NCBI GenBank assembly: GCA_937965695.1
Contig: CALCKW010000007.1
Location: forward strand, 133,106-197,105
Reading direction: 5' to 3'
DNA: 64,000 nucleotides
DNA from: an uncultured Granulosicoccaceae bacterium
Lineage (GTDB): Bacteria > Pseudomonadota > Gammaproteobacteria > CALCKW01
Part shown: piece by piece, positions 34,209 to 43,890 of the stretch
Layout of the letters: every line of letters starts with the position of its first letter
Numbering within the stretch: position 1 is the stretch's first letter
Translations under genes and position numbers: made by a program
Notes under the pieces: generated by a model
What the model saw: only the letters and a program-made list of their open reading frames with translations
Told to the model about the DNA's origin: nothing
Database searches by the model: none

Positions 34209-35417
34209 AAGTTGCTTAACAGCTTTTATACGCGCCGTGCGAATGATCTCTGGCAACGTGGATTTATCTAGCGTTGCTTTTGCCAGTTTTCCGGCATCGA
34301 CTTCCGCCACCACATTCGCAGCATTTTGCATCAAGGCCGCCTGAGGATAGGAGGCATGCTCAAAGCCAAGCCTTCCACGTGCATCGCATTCGCAGGCCAT
34401 CAAAAATTGCTGCAAGCGCTTAGGACGCCGCAAAAAATCGGTCGCCATTAAAGTATCCACCAATGTTGCGGCACGCAGTTCGCCAGCTCGGTGACAGTGG
34501 GTATGGTATTTCGCGGTGAGAACCGCTAATTGACGCCAGTCGGCTGGTGCTCGCAGGCGCTCACTAAACGATTGGGCAATAACTGCACCGCGATCTTCAT
34601 GACCGTGGTGTTTTGGCCAAATATCCTTTGGCGTTGTGGCTTTGCCTAAGTCGTGGCACAAAACAGCGAAGCGTGTTGGACCGTCCGCTTGTGCAGTCGC
34701 TGCCTGCTCTAAGCATTTCAACACGTGAGCCCCACAGTCTATTTCTGGATGGTGTTGCTCGGGTTGTGGCACACCCCACAAGGCGTCTATCTCTGGCAAT
34801 ATGACGCTAAGAGCACCACAATTTCTCAACGTTGCAAAAAACATCTGTGGTGCAGGTTCAACTAATGCGCGTGATAGTTCTTGCCAAACTCGCTCAGCAA
34901 CTAGAGCGTCTGCTTCACCGTCGTTCACCATTTGTCGCATGAGGTTATTCGTCTCATCAGCAACACGAAAACCCAGAGGGGCATATCGCGCAGCGAATCG
35001 GGCAGTGCGCAAAATGCGCACAGGGTCCTCGGCAAACGCCGGAGAGACATGCCTGAGAAGCTTGTCTGTTAGATCACTGTATCCACCCCAAGGGTCGATC
35101 AATCGGCCTTGCTCGTCCTGAGCCATCGCATTAATGGTTAGGTCGCGACGCTGTAGGTCTTCTTCTAAGGTGACATGCGTCCCGGCATCTACACTAAAGC
35201 CATGATACCCGGCACTGGTTTTGCGCTCAGTTCTGGCGAGTGCATATTCTTCTCCACTATCAGGGTGAAGAAACACGGGGAAGTCACTGCCGACTTGCCG
35301 ATATCCAGCGGATTCTAAAACGTGCGGGGTCGCACCCACGACTACCCAGTCACGATCAGTGACAGGTCGATTCAGTAATGCGTCGCGCACAGCGCCGCCA
35401 ACGAGATAGGTTTGCAT
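34188..35417 (-). CDS. cca: CCA-adding tRNA nucleotidyltransferase with HD domain
   Basis: Adds or repairs the 3' CCA of tRNAs. From the ATG at 35417 it has 409 residues, matching E. coli Cca (412). The class II nucleotidyltransferase motif is YLVGGAVRDALL followed by D21 and D23 in DRDW. The RRDLTINAMA and DPVRILRTARFAARY segments belong to the head and neck. The HD phosphohydrolase domain shows FAVLCHDLGKATTP and is the extra domain of gamma-proteobacterial Cca. An in-frame ATG at 35447 would add 10 residues. Its start is only 2 bp from the start of the divergent aminopeptidase gene. Confidence 0.97.
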   Translation of the reverse strand: MQTYLVGGAVRDALLNRPVTDRDWVVVGATPHVLESAGYRQVGSDFPVFLHPDSGEEYALARTERKTSAGYHGFSVDAGTHVTLEEDLQRRDLTINAMAQDEQGRLIDPWGGYSDLTDKLLRHVSPAFAEDPVRILRTARFAARYAPLGFRVADETNNLMRQMVNDGEADALVAERVWQELSRALVEPAPQMFFATLRNCGALSVILPEIDALWGVPQPEQHHPEIDCGAHVLKCLEQAATAQADGPTRFAVLCHDLGKATTPKDIWPKHHGHEDRGAVIAQSFSERLRAPADWRQLAVLTAKYHTHCHRAGELRAATLVDTLMATDFLRRPKRLQQFLMACECDARGRLGFEHASYPQAALMQNAANVVAEVDAGKLAKATLDKSTLPEIIRTARIKAVKQLLTVSKN

Positions 35418-35419
35418 TG

Positions 35420-36511
35420 ATGCATGATGTACGTTCAACCCGATCACTGTCTAGCCCGATCTTACCCGCGATCGTTTGTGGGCTGTCCGCACTTTTCAGT
35501 GGGTGTTCGACGTTAAGCTACTACGGTCAGGCTGTGGCAGGTCATTGGCGAGTGATGAGCGCTAGGGTCCCTGTGCAGCAAGTCATAGATGATCCTACTA
35601 CGCCTGAGAAGACCAGAGCTTCGCTCCAGCGTGCGCAATTGGCACGCCAGTTTGCCAGTGTTCACATGACCTTGCCCGATAACGCGAGTTACACCAGCTT
35701 CGTCGATTTGAAGCGTGATGCGGTGACCTGGAATGTCATTGCCACACAGCCTTTATCGGTTGAACCTGAGCAATGGTGTTTTCCCGTAGCGGGCTGTTTG
35801 AGCTATCGCGGGTATTTTCATCGCGATGAGGCGCAGGCTTATGCTGATCGGCTAGAAGCAGAAGGGATGGACGTGGCGGTGACGAGAGCGAGTGCTTATT
35901 CAAGTCTAGGTTGGTTTGATGACCCTTTGCTTAATACGATGATTACCCGTGTTGAGCCATTGCTTGCCGGCGTGATTTTTCACGAATTGGCGCATCAACA
36001 GTTGTACGTGAAAGATGACAGTAGCTTTAACGAAAGCTTCGCTACTTTTGTAGAGCGCCAAGGTGTCAGAGATTGGCTGTTACGTAAAAATTCAGCTGAT
36101 CTACAGCAGCGCTATGACGGATACCAAGCTCGGCAAGAAGATTTTCTGCTGATGCTCAGCGAACTGCGCGCATCGCTAGAAGCGATTTACCTGAGCGAGA
36201 AGGACGTCGAATACCAGTTAGAGGCAAAGGCTGAAGCTTTTGCCCAACTGCGTCATGATTACAGGCACCTAAAGATCAAATGGGCCGGCTACAGTGGTTA
36301 TGACGGTTGGTTCGAGAAACCCTTAAATAATGCACGCGTTGCTGGAGTGAGTACCTACAATAGATGGGTTGGCGCTTTTGCCACGCTCTTTGCTGACAGT
36401 GGTGAAAACTATGCTCGGTTCTACCAACTTTCTGCGGAATTGGCAGCGCTCCCTAGCGCTCAACGCCTGCGCAGATTGGAAGAACTTTCGCCAGTGCCAC
36501 TCGTGGAGTGA
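35420..36511 (+). CDS. Lipoprotein zinc aminopeptidase (COG4324-like)
   Basis: Predicted membrane-attached zinc peptidase. The 363-residue frame from ATG 35420 starts with a lipoprotein signal and lipobox LFSGC (C29). The metal site is HELAHQQLY (188-196), and ESFATFVE (205-212) supplies the third, Glu, ligand. This HExxH-plus-downstream-Glu arrangement and the SSLGWFDDPLLNTM segment match the family of predicted aminopeptidases. The upstream in-frame ATG at 35378 would overlap cca and is less likely. It is coupled by a TGATG overlap with the phosphoesterase gene that follows. Confidence 0.88.
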   Translation: MHDVRSTRSLSSPILPAIVCGLSALFSGCSTLSYYGQAVAGHWRVMSARVPVQQVIDDPTTPEKTRASLQRAQLARQFASVHMTLPDNASYTSFVDLKRDAVTWNVIATQPLSVEPEQWCFPVAGCLSYRGYFHRDEAQAYADRLEAEGMDVAVTRASAYSSLGWFDDPLLNTMITRVEPLLAGVIFHELAHQQLYVKDDSSFNESFATFVERQGVRDWLLRKNSADLQQRYDGYQARQEDFLLMLSELRASLEAIYLSEKDVEYQLEAKAEAFAQLRHDYRHLKIKWAGYSGYDGWFEKPLNNARVAGVSTYNRWVGAFATLFADSGENYARFYQLSAELAALPSAQRLRRLEELSPVPLVE

Positions 36512-37062
36512 TGGTGGTGAGTGAGCGCACTCGAGTATTGATTCTTTCCGATACACACGGAAAAATTGACGACAATATTGCGCAAATGTCGCTGACTGTG
36601 GATTTTGTATTGCACTGCGGTGATATTGGCGATACACACGTATTAAGTGTGCTGCAACCACGGCAGCGAGTGCACGTCATCACGGGAAATAACGACACAC
36701 CGGCTAGGGCGCCTGCTCAAGACTTACCGCTGTTGGCGGGTTTGTCGGAGACCGTCGTGCTGGACTTGCCCGGTGGCAAATTATTGGCGGTACACGGTCA
36801 TCGGCAAGTGCCTGCTCGCAAGCGACATCAAGCATTGAGGCGTTTGTTTCCCGAGGTGAGATGTATCGCCTATGGGCATAGCCACCGCATGTTGATCGAC
36901 AACGACGATACGCCGCAAATTGTCAATCCAGGTGCTGCAGGAAGAGATCGTACCCACGGCGGTCCTTCTTGTCTCTTATTAGATGCATCAACAGACCGTT
37001 GGTACTTCAGTTGCCACCGTTTTCCCCTCCGACCCGTTGGTCATCGCCGCGCTAGGCATTGA
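36511..37062 (+). CDS. YfcE/MJ0936-type metallophosphoesterase
   Basis: Dimetal phosphoesterase, usually active on phosphodiesters, of 183 residues. The five metal-binding blocks are visible: ILSDTHG, HCGDIGDTH, ITGNNDTP, AVHGHRQ and YGHSHRM. INPGAAGRDR-like sequence (QIVNPGAAGRDRTHGG) closes the fold. The natural substrate in this family is unknown. Start at ATG 36511 inside the TGATG overlap with the aminopeptidase gene; GTG codons at 36508, 36514 and 36517 are alternatives. Confidence 0.92.
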   Translation: MVVSERTRVLILSDTHGKIDDNIAQMSLTVDFVLHCGDIGDTHVLSVLQPRQRVHVITGNNDTPARAPAQDLPLLAGLSETVVLDLPGGKLLAVHGHRQVPARKRHQALRRLFPEVRCIAYGHSHRMLIDNDDTPQIVNPGAAGRDRTHGGPSCLLLDASTDRWYFSCHRFPLRPVGHRRARH

Positions 37063-37356
37063 TTTTCAGAAAGGAAAAAACGCTTGTCACGTATCTTGCA
37101 TTACCCATTGCGCGGCGCTGGGTATTTCGGAGCAATGACGACGACGGTTAAAAACCGAAAACCTTGGCCTAGCCGATCAAACCCGGCGCTGCAAATTTCT
37201 ATATTCAATGAGATTTAGTTTAGTTTGCCGACTTTTGCTCGTTTGGTTGCCAATAATTTGTGCAAGTAAACAGCGCGAATGGGGCTGGAAATTAGAGGTA
37301 ATACAGTTGTATATCCAATTAATGGACATAGTTGTTGGTTCAACTAAGGTGCTGAA

Positions 37357-39267
37357 GTGAGCTTTGACCTCCCTCATACAATTAGCTTTGCGTTGTCCAA
37401 CATTCACGAGACAAAGCGGGGTTTGAAGCAGCTTATTAGCTTGCTCGCCGATGCTATTTGTGTTGTTTTTGCCTTCTGGCTCGCCTTGAGCATCCGGCAT
37501 TCGGAATTTTATACTGACTTGGGAAAGTACTGGCAAGTACTGGCAGTCGTCCTGTTTTCCACCGTCGGTATCTTTGCGGGTCTAGGTGTGTACCGAGCCG
37601 TTTTGCGTTACTCCGGCCACCGCCTTCAATTGCAGCTATACAAAAGTGTTTTTCTTGCGTCATTAGTCGTGGTGCTTGCTGACTACATTTTGACAGGCGG
37701 TACACTACCGCGATCCACGTTCGTTGTTTTTGGTCTGGTGCTTCTGCTACTGGTTAGCACGACTAGGGGGGTCTGGAAAACCCTATTGGACACTCAGCAA
37801 GGGAAGGTCGGAGATAGAGTGGCGGTCTACGGTGCTGGCCAAGCAGGACGACAGTTAGTTGAAGTCCTTCGTCGATCTGACCGTTACAACCCTGTTTGCT
37901 TTATCGATACCAAGGCCGCTTTGCACGGGGTCGAAATTGATGGCTTGCGTGTGACAAACCCAGCACGCCTAAGTATTGAATGTCGACCTAGCGCCTATGA
38001 CTTTGAGCATGTGCTCTTAGCTGTTCCTTCAGCTGCAGAACAAGAGCGCAAACAAATTGTTCAAGAGCTAAGTGACCTCGGATTCAAAGTGAAATCAGTC
38101 CCAGGTTTAGATGAGCTGTTAATGGGAAAATCCCTCGCAACTTTGCGAGATGTATCACCGGATGACGTGCTTGGCCGCGATGCAGTGGCTCCTAATGAAA
38201 ACATGATGCGAGACTGTGTCGGTGGCAAAGTCGTTTTAGTGACGGGCGCTGGTGGTTCTATTGGTTCTGAGATTTCTCGGCAATTGGCGCGATTGGGTCC
38301 AGCAAAATTGGTTTTATTAGACAATAGTGAGCCCAATCTCTATCACCTGGAACAAGAGTTCTCACGTAAGACGCCATCTGAATTGGAAACGGACATCGTG
38401 CCCGTGCTCGGCTCAGTGCTGAACAAAGAACTCGTTCGAATGGTGCTCAAGGAGCATCGAGTACAAGTTGTTTATCATGCGGCTGCTTACAAGCACGTGC
38501 CACTTGTTGAAGCGCACCCATCTTCTGGTGCGCGGGTTAACGTGTTAGGCACACTCAATGTTGCTGACCAATCGATTGCTCTTGGAGTCGAGCGTTTTGT
38601 CATGGTATCGACGGACAAAGCGGTTCGTCCCACCAATGTGATGGGCGCGACTAAGCGAATGGCTGAACTGCTGGTGCAAAATCGATCGACGAATGCCCGT
38701 GGCACCAAGCTATGTATGGTCCGATTTGGCAATGTTTTGGGGTCTTCAGGTTCCGTTGTGCCTAAATTTTTATCCCAAATAGATGCAGGAGGCCCAGTCA
38801 CGGTGACGCACCCTGATGTCACACGCTATTTCATGACTATCCCTGAAGCGTCTCAACTTGTGATTCAAGCAGGCGCCATGGCCAAAGGTGGAGAAGTTTA
38901 TGTGCTGGATATGGGTGAGCCCAAGCGCATTACAGATTTGGCGAGGCAATTGGTTTCACTGCGAGGGTTGACGGTACGTGATGAAGAAAACCCAAATGGC
39001 GATATCGCCTTAAAGTTCACGGGTTTGCGCCCAGGTGAGAAGCTCTACGAAGAATTACTCATCGATGGCGACAACATTGAGGCCACAGAGCACTTAAAAA
39101 TTTCACGGGCCAATGAAAATACCTTATCTCCCGATTCCGTGAAATTGTCTATCGAACAGTTCAGGCGCGCGTGTGATGAGCAAAAAGACAATGCTGTTGT
39201 CAATTTGCTACGCACTTACGTCAACGAATACGCTCCGGCAAAAAACTCTAACCACCAGAGTTCTTAG
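37357..39267 (+). CDS. WbpM/CapD/PglF-like nucleotide-sugar 4,6-dehydratase
   Basis: Membrane-bound enzyme that converts UDP-GlcNAc to the 4-keto-6-deoxy sugar used in O-antigen, capsule or glycoprotein synthesis. It has 636 residues from a GTG start. Four membrane helices span about 25-138, then a CoA-binding-like Rossmann domain (VAVYGAGQAG), then the short-chain dehydrogenase domain. NAD loop: VTGAGGSIGSE (295-305). Catalytic block: STDKAVRPTNVMGATKR, with M429 in place of the usual Tyr and K433, as in the MxxxK subgroup. It stands alone: no glycosyltransferase or flippase genes are adjacent, which is unusual. Confidence 0.94.
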   Translation: MSFDLPHTISFALSNIHETKRGLKQLISLLADAICVVFAFWLALSIRHSEFYTDLGKYWQVLAVVLFSTVGIFAGLGVYRAVLRYSGHRLQLQLYKSVFLASLVVVLADYILTGGTLPRSTFVVFGLVLLLLVSTTRGVWKTLLDTQQGKVGDRVAVYGAGQAGRQLVEVLRRSDRYNPVCFIDTKAALHGVEIDGLRVTNPARLSIECRPSAYDFEHVLLAVPSAAEQERKQIVQELSDLGFKVKSVPGLDELLMGKSLATLRDVSPDDVLGRDAVAPNENMMRDCVGGKVVLVTGAGGSIGSEISRQLARLGPAKLVLLDNSEPNLYHLEQEFSRKTPSELETDIVPVLGSVLNKELVRMVLKEHRVQVVYHAAAYKHVPLVEAHPSSGARVNVLGTLNVADQSIALGVERFVMVSTDKAVRPTNVMGATKRMAELLVQNRSTNARGTKLCMVRFGNVLGSSGSVVPKFLSQIDAGGPVTVTHPDVTRYFMTIPEASQLVIQAGAMAKGGEVYVLDMGEPKRITDLARQLVSLRGLTVRDEENPNGDIALKFTGLRPGEKLYEELLIDGDNIEATEHLKISRANENTLSPDSVKLSIEQFRRACDEQKDNAVVNLLRTYVNEYAPAKNSNHQSS

Positions 39268-39271
39268 TCAA

Positions 39272-39928
39272 CTATTTAGCAGTTTTTTTCCGCGATTGCA
39301 CGGCCAGTACCAGCACGCGACCGTCAGTGCACTGAATGTCGCTGGCAGGCGGATGGTCAACACGCATCAACTGTTTTGCATTAAGTGAAAACTCATGCTC
39401 TTCGAGAATGCAGTGCATGCGTTCACCTTCTAGGCCGTAGACCAGCAACAACTCGGCGTCGACGCTGGCCATATTCTCTGTGCCTTCCAAGATGAAAGCA
39501 GCCGTCCTGTACTTGCTGTTGTCGTAGACGACATCTAATAGGCGCACCGGTCCTTCGATGAGTTCGACCTCATTGGCATTGGTGAGGTCCATGTGACCAT
39601 TGTCACCTAACTGCAAGACTTCTGTGCGATCAACGCTGTCGTGCATCACTAGCAGGCCTTCACCTTCCAACAAGGCCAAATGCCGACTGAAGCCCTCTAG
39701 TTGGGGCATGCTCCCAGAGCCTGAGACTTCGAGTTCTCCAAATCGCCATCTCGGAGGTTGTGATTTCTCGTCGCTACTGGCAAATATGGTGGCCGTGGCT
39801 GTGTTGCCTGGCCAGTCATGGCTGTTTTCTGCTGTAGGGGTGACAGGTGAAACTAGAGTTTGCAATGTTGAATCCGGCGGCTTCAAAGCCGAGCATTTAG
39901 AGTGGGTAGACGCATTATGCAGCAACAC
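39272..39928 (-). CDS. HutD/Ves-like cupin-fold protein
   Basis: Tentative assignment. A 218-residue protein with the HutD/Ves pattern: a Trp-Pro-Gly-Asn segment followed by TATATIFAS, then WRFGELEVSGSGSMPQLEGF, RHLALLEGEGL and IEGPVRLLDVVYD. This parallels the W-R-N-G-G-T and FPG...LLEG...GPV motifs of the family. The N-terminal NGGG motif is degenerate. HutD accompanies histidine-utilisation genes, but no hut gene is near. The first 25 residues look unstructured; a TTG start nearer the conserved region is possible. It ends 5 bp from the wbpM-like gene (convergent). Confidence 0.5.
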   Translation of the reverse strand: MLLHNASTHSKCSALKPPDSTLQTLVSPVTPTAENSHDWPGNTATATIFASSDEKSQPPRWRFGELEVSGSGSMPQLEGFSRHLALLEGEGLLVMHDSVDRTEVLQLGDNGHMDLTNANEVELIEGPVRLLDVVYDNSKYRTAAFILEGTENMASVDAELLLVYGLEGERMHCILEEHEFSLNAKQLMRVDHPPASDIQCTDGRVLVLAVQSRKKTAK

Positions 39929-40006
39929 GGCTTTAGACCAAACAGTCTTTGTGCTTATCAGTGACTATGATTAAGTATCTATTTTAAATATTGACTGGCT
40001 ATAGCG

Positions 40007-41563
40007 ATGTTGCAAACGGCACCCGACCTCGTATCAGGGGTACTTTTTACTGATCACTACCAGCTGACTATGTCTCAGCTGTATTTCCGCGAGGGACTGC
40101 ATGAAAAGCGTGTGCGATTCGACCACTACTTTAGGAGCTACCCAGACTACGGAACACATCAAGCAGGATACTGTATCAACGCTGGTATGGGATCCCTGCA
40201 GCAATGGCTGGGTCGAGTAGGTTATGGCGAGAGTGAACTGGAAGTGTTGCGGCAACAGCGTAACCCCGATGGCACGCCTTTGTTCGACGCAAGTTTCCTC
40301 TCTTATTTAAAGCAAATGGGTAATTTCGATGGCCTATCAATTCAGGCTGTGCCTGAAGGGCGTGTCGTACATCCACATGCGCCTCAGACCGTCATCGAAG
40401 GGCCACTAGTAATGGCTCAATTGCTGGAAACGGTTCTGCTTGCCACCTTGAATTATCAGACCTTAATCGCTACTCGTGCTGCGCGCATAAAATACAGTGG
40501 CCGCGGACAATTGATGTTGGACTTTGGCATGCGTCGTGGCCATTCGTTTGGCGCCAATGCAGGCTCCCGCGCCGCTCTCATTGGCGGTGCGGACTTTAGC
40601 TCAAATGTCGGTGTTAGCCACGCGATGGGGCTGCCTGCGAGAGGAACGCATGCCCATAGTATGGTGCAGGTATACATGGCGTTAGGCATGGGTGAGATTG
40701 ATGCTTTTCGCGCTTACGCAAAAGCCTACCCAGATCAGTGTCTACTGCTAGTAGACACCGTCGACACACTCGCGTCGGGAGTACCGAATGCGATCAAGGT
40801 TTTTGAAGAGCTCCGCGCCGCTGGGCGTCAACCTTTAGGTATTCGTCTGGATTCCGGTGATTTAGCATTTCTAAGTATCCAAGCTGCAAAGATGTTGGAT
40901 CTGGCGGGTTTTGAGGACGTCGGTATTGCCTTGTCGAATAACCTAGATGAAATTTCTATTTGGCAGATAGTCACGCAAATACAGCAAGAAGCCCCCAGAT
41001 ACGGGCAAGAACCTGAAAAGGTGCTCAAGCGTTTGAGTTTTGGTGTGGGCACTAGGCTAATGACTTCGGAAGGAGCATCAGCGCTTGGCGGAGTGTACAA
41101 ACTGGTTGCGGTGGAAGACGGAACAGATTGGAAGCCGGCAATAAAACTCTCTGAATCAGCCGTAAAAACCCCGACCCCTGGATTGAAAAAAGTGCTGCGG
41201 CTCTACGATCAGCATGGCAGCGCAACGGCTGATGTGGTGACAACTAAAAACGATGAGTTTGACTCTGCTGTCAGCAATCGAGTCTATCACCCAACACAGA
41301 CGAGTTCTTCGCGGGAACTGCGGGCTGGAGAAGTGGCGAGACAAGAAGAGCTGCTAGAAGATGTACCAACAAGCGGTGATGCATCAGATACTGAGCAGTC
41401 TTTACAGCAAATTCGCGAGCGACGCGACAGTGATATGGCAAGCTTGCATCCGGGTGTATTGCGTCTGGTCAATCCGCATATTTACCACGTTTCTTTGAGT
41501 GAGCCCTTGCATAAACTGAAACAAGATTTAATCGCAGACTTGAAGGTTCGGCGCAAGCCTTAA
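40007..41563 (+). CDS. pncB: Nicotinate phosphoribosyltransferase
   Basis: Makes nicotinate mononucleotide from nicotinate and PRPP for NAD salvage. A 518-residue protein of the longer type found in many bacteria. Family segments include LFTDHYQLTMSQLYFREG at the start, LDFGMRRGHSFGAN, RGTHAHSMVQ, LLLVDTVDT, RLDSGDLAFLS and GVGTRLMTSEGASALGGVYKLV. These build the ribose- and pyrophosphate-binding sites. The C-terminal extension (after about 400) is acidic and longer than in E. coli PncB. It is divergent from the HutD-like gene and converges on the NUDIX gene. Confidence 0.94.
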   Translation: MLQTAPDLVSGVLFTDHYQLTMSQLYFREGLHEKRVRFDHYFRSYPDYGTHQAGYCINAGMGSLQQWLGRVGYGESELEVLRQQRNPDGTPLFDASFLSYLKQMGNFDGLSIQAVPEGRVVHPHAPQTVIEGPLVMAQLLETVLLATLNYQTLIATRAARIKYSGRGQLMLDFGMRRGHSFGANAGSRAALIGGADFSSNVGVSHAMGLPARGTHAHSMVQVYMALGMGEIDAFRAYAKAYPDQCLLLVDTVDTLASGVPNAIKVFEELRAAGRQPLGIRLDSGDLAFLSIQAAKMLDLAGFEDVGIALSNNLDEISIWQIVTQIQQEAPRYGQEPEKVLKRLSFGVGTRLMTSEGASALGGVYKLVAVEDGTDWKPAIKLSESAVKTPTPGLKKVLRLYDQHGSATADVVTTKNDEFDSAVSNRVYHPTQTSSSRELRAGEVARQEELLEDVPTSGDASDTEQSLQQIRERRDSDMASLHPGVLRLVNPHIYHVSLSEPLHKLKQDLIADLKVRRKP

Positions 41564-41569
41564 ACTGGC

Positions 41570-42073
41570 TTAAGGCTTTATCAGAGTGCGCAGGCAATTA
41601 AGCACTGAGGGAAAAGCGATCTCGTCATCACTTAGCTGACGAGGGTCACACCAATACAAGCCTGCCAATTCGTCGCTATCGTGCCATTGCGGCCGTGCGT
41701 CTAGTGTTGCTTCAAAGATGAGGTCAACGACACTGTATTCTACGGTGCCAAATAGATAACGGTTAGGGAAGGAGCCGCGGTATTCAAAATGCTCTAGCGG
41801 GAGCTTAAGTTCTTCTATCAACTCGCGCTGTAATGCTTCTTCTGCGCTCTCGTCGGGATCGACAAAGCCCCCCGGAAGATCGAGCAAGCCTTTGCTAGGG
41901 TCGCGACCACGGCGAACCATGAGTAGTTCGCCGTCGTGCCACAACAGTGCCGCTGCCGCTGCCGCAGGGTTGGCAAAAAAGCACCAGCCACACTTTTGGC
42001 AGTTGTGTTCTTTTTGACCGTCAAAGCTGAGCTCATCGGATCCGCAACCGCCGCAGTATCGTAGCTGTCTAAT
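41570..42073 (-). CDS. NUDIX hydrolase with N-terminal zinc ribbon; probable ATT start
   Basis: Hydrolyses nucleoside-diphosphate-linked substrates. The Nudix box is visible: GGFVDPDESAEEALQ followed by RELIEEL. Upstream of it the frame encodes a zinc ribbon, YCGGCG ... NCQKCGWCFF, then ANPAAAAAAL. This CxxC-CxxC plus NPAAA layout is typical of NudC-like and related Nudix proteins, so it is surely part of the protein. There is no ATG, GTG or TTG in that frame before the ribbon; the first is TTG at 41944, which would remove it. The best start is ATT at 42073, 5 bp after the typA stop, with GAGG nine bases upstream. Length would be 167 residues. Confidence 0.75.
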   Translation of the reverse strand: MRQLRYCGGCGSDELSFDGQKEHNCQKCGWCFFANPAAAAAALLWHDGELLMVRRGRDPSKGLLDLPGGFVDPDESAEEALQRELIEELKLPLEHFEYRGSFPNRYLFGTVEYSVVDLIFEATLDARPQWHDSDELAGLYWCDPRQLSDDEIAFPSVLNCLRTLIKP

Positions 42074-42078
42074 AACTC

Positions 42079-43890
42079 TTAGCCTCTACCGGCACGCTTG
42101 CGCTCGTTTTCAGCAAGTAGCTTTTTGCGAACCCGAATGGCATCGGGTGTGACTTCTACAAGCTCGTCATCATCGATGAACTCAAGCGCTTGCTCTAGCG
42201 TAAATCGAATAGGTGGCACTAAGATCAAGTTCTCGTCGGTACCCGCTGCACGAATGTTATTGAGTTGCTTCGCTTTGAGCGCGTTGACCACTAGATCGTT
42301 GTCACGGGTATGGATACCGATAATCATGCCTTCATAAACTTCTTCAGCATGCCCGATCATCATCTTGCCGCGTTCTTGAAGATTAAAGATGGCAAAGGCC
42401 AATGCTTTACCCTGGCTGTTGGAAACAAGCACACCATTATTGCGTTGACCGATCTTAGCGCTAACCATAGGGCCGTAATGATCAAACACGTTGTATAGCA
42501 GACCGGAGCCTGAAGTCAGGGTCAAAAACTCTGTGCGAAATCCGATCAATCCACGGGCAGGAATAACAAAGTCAAGTCGCACTCGGCCGGCACCGTCGGG
42601 CATCATGTTTTTCAGATCAGCGCGGCGCTGGCCCAGTCGTTCCATGACCGAGCCTTGATGGGCTTCCTCTACGTCAACCGTTAGTTGCTCGTATGGCTCA
42701 CACTTCTCACCGTCGATTTCTTGAATGATGACCGTGGGTCGACCAACGGCCATTTCGTACCCTTCGCGACGCATTGTCTCAATGAGTACAGAGAGATGTA
42801 GCTCACCACGACCCGAAACGCGATAAAGCTCAGAGTGCTCTATCTGTTCAACGCGCAACGCCACGTTGTGTTTCAGTTCTTGCTGTAAGCGCTCCCAGAT
42901 CTGACGGCTAGTGACGTATTTGCCAGATCGACCGGAGAAGGGGGATGTGTTTGGCTGAAATATCATGCTGATAGTCGGCTCATCAACAGTCAGCGCTGGC
43001 AGTGCTTCGACTTTTTCAGGATGGCATAAAGTGTCGGATATCGACAGCGGGTCTAGACCCGTTATAGCGACGATGTCACCCGCACTTGCTGTGTCGACAG
43101 GTACGCGCTCTAGGCCCATGAAACCATAAGCTTGCAGTAGTTTGCCACTACGTACCTTGCCTTCTATATCGATGACCTTAACTGGGGCGTTACTGCCCAC
43201 GGTGCCTCGTTTGATACGACCGATTCCAATGACGCCAAGATAGCTGTTGTAATCGAGCGTCGATATCTGCATTTGGAACGGGCCGTCAGAGTCCACGTCT
43301 GGGTGGGAGACTTGATCGACAATTGTTTGGAACAGCGGTGTCATGTCGCCGTCACGCACGGTGTCTTCCAGACCTGCGTATCCGTTCAGTGCTGAAGCGT
43401 AGACGATTGGGAAATCCAGCTGTTCGTCCGTGGCACCTAAACGGTCGAACAAATCAAATGTCTGATCCATGACCCAGTCAGGTCTAGCACCGTCGCGATC
43501 GATCTTGTTGATGACGACGATTGGCTTGAAGCCCATGTCAAAAGCTTTCTGCGTAACAAAACGCGTCTGTGGCATCGGTCCATCAACTGCATCAACCAGC
43601 AGTAACACGGAGTCGACCATCGACAACACACGTTCTACCTCTCCACCAAAATCTGCGTGTCCGGGAGTGTCGACGATGTTGATTCGATATTCACCCCACT
43701 TGATTGCAGTGTTTTTGGACAAAATGGTGATGCCGCGTTCTTTTTCCAACGCGTTCGAGTCCATGATGCGTGTCTCGGCCTCTTTGCGTCCATCGAAGGT
43801 GCCTGACTGCTGAAGCAGTTGGTCTACAAGTGTCGTTTTTCCATGATCGACGTGCGCGATGATGGCGATATTTCGGAGCTTTTCGATCAC
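42079..43890 (-). CDS. typA: Ribosome-associated GTPase TypA/BipA
   Basis: Translational GTPase of the EF-G family needed for growth at low temperature and stress and for ribosome assembly. From the GTG at 43890 ([11 protein letters not shown]) it has 603 residues, like E. coli BipA (607). G1: [10 protein letters not shown]3: [17 protein letters not shown]4: NKIDRDGA. The C-terminal BipA-specific domain includes [11 protein letters not shown]-like [12 protein letters not shown] and [22 protein letters not shown]. The open frame extends 73 codons further upstream, but that part is not family-like. The NUDIX frame follows within 6 bp and is probably co-transcribed. Confidence 0.97.
   Translation of the reverse strand: MIEKLRNIAIIAHVDHGKTTLVDQLLQQSGTFDGRKEAETRIMDSNALEKERGITILSKNTAIKWGEYRINIVDTPGHADFGGEVERVLSMVDSVLLLVDAVDGPMPQTRFVTQKAFDMGFKPIVVINKIDRDGARPDWVMDQTFDLFDRLGATDEQLDFPIVYASALNGYAGLEDTVRDGDMTPLFQTIVDQVSHPDVDSDGPFQMQISTLDYNSYLGVIGIGRIKRGTVGSNAPVKVIDIEGKVRSGKLLQAYGFMGLERVPVDTASAGDIVAITGLDPLSISDTLCHPEKVEALPALTVDEPTISMIFQPNTSPFSGRSGKYVTSRQIWERLQQELKHNVALRVEQIEHSELYRVSGRGELHLSVLIETMRREGYEMAVGRPTVIIQEIDGEKCEPYEQLTVDVEEAHQGSVMERLGQRRADLKNMMPDGAGRVRLDFVIPARGLIGFRTEFLTLTSGSGLLYNVFDHYGPMVSAKIGQRNNGVLVSNSQGKALAFAIFNLQERGKMMIGHAEEVYEGMIIGIHTRDNDLVVNALKAKQLNNIRAAGTDENLILVPPIRFTLEQALEFIDDDELVEVTPDAIRVRKKLLAENERKRAGRG

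Noticed and set aside
42074-42090. Programmed frameshift fusing typA and the NUDIX frame
   Set aside because: No slippery heptamer or pseudoknot seen, and TypA ends at its normal length.
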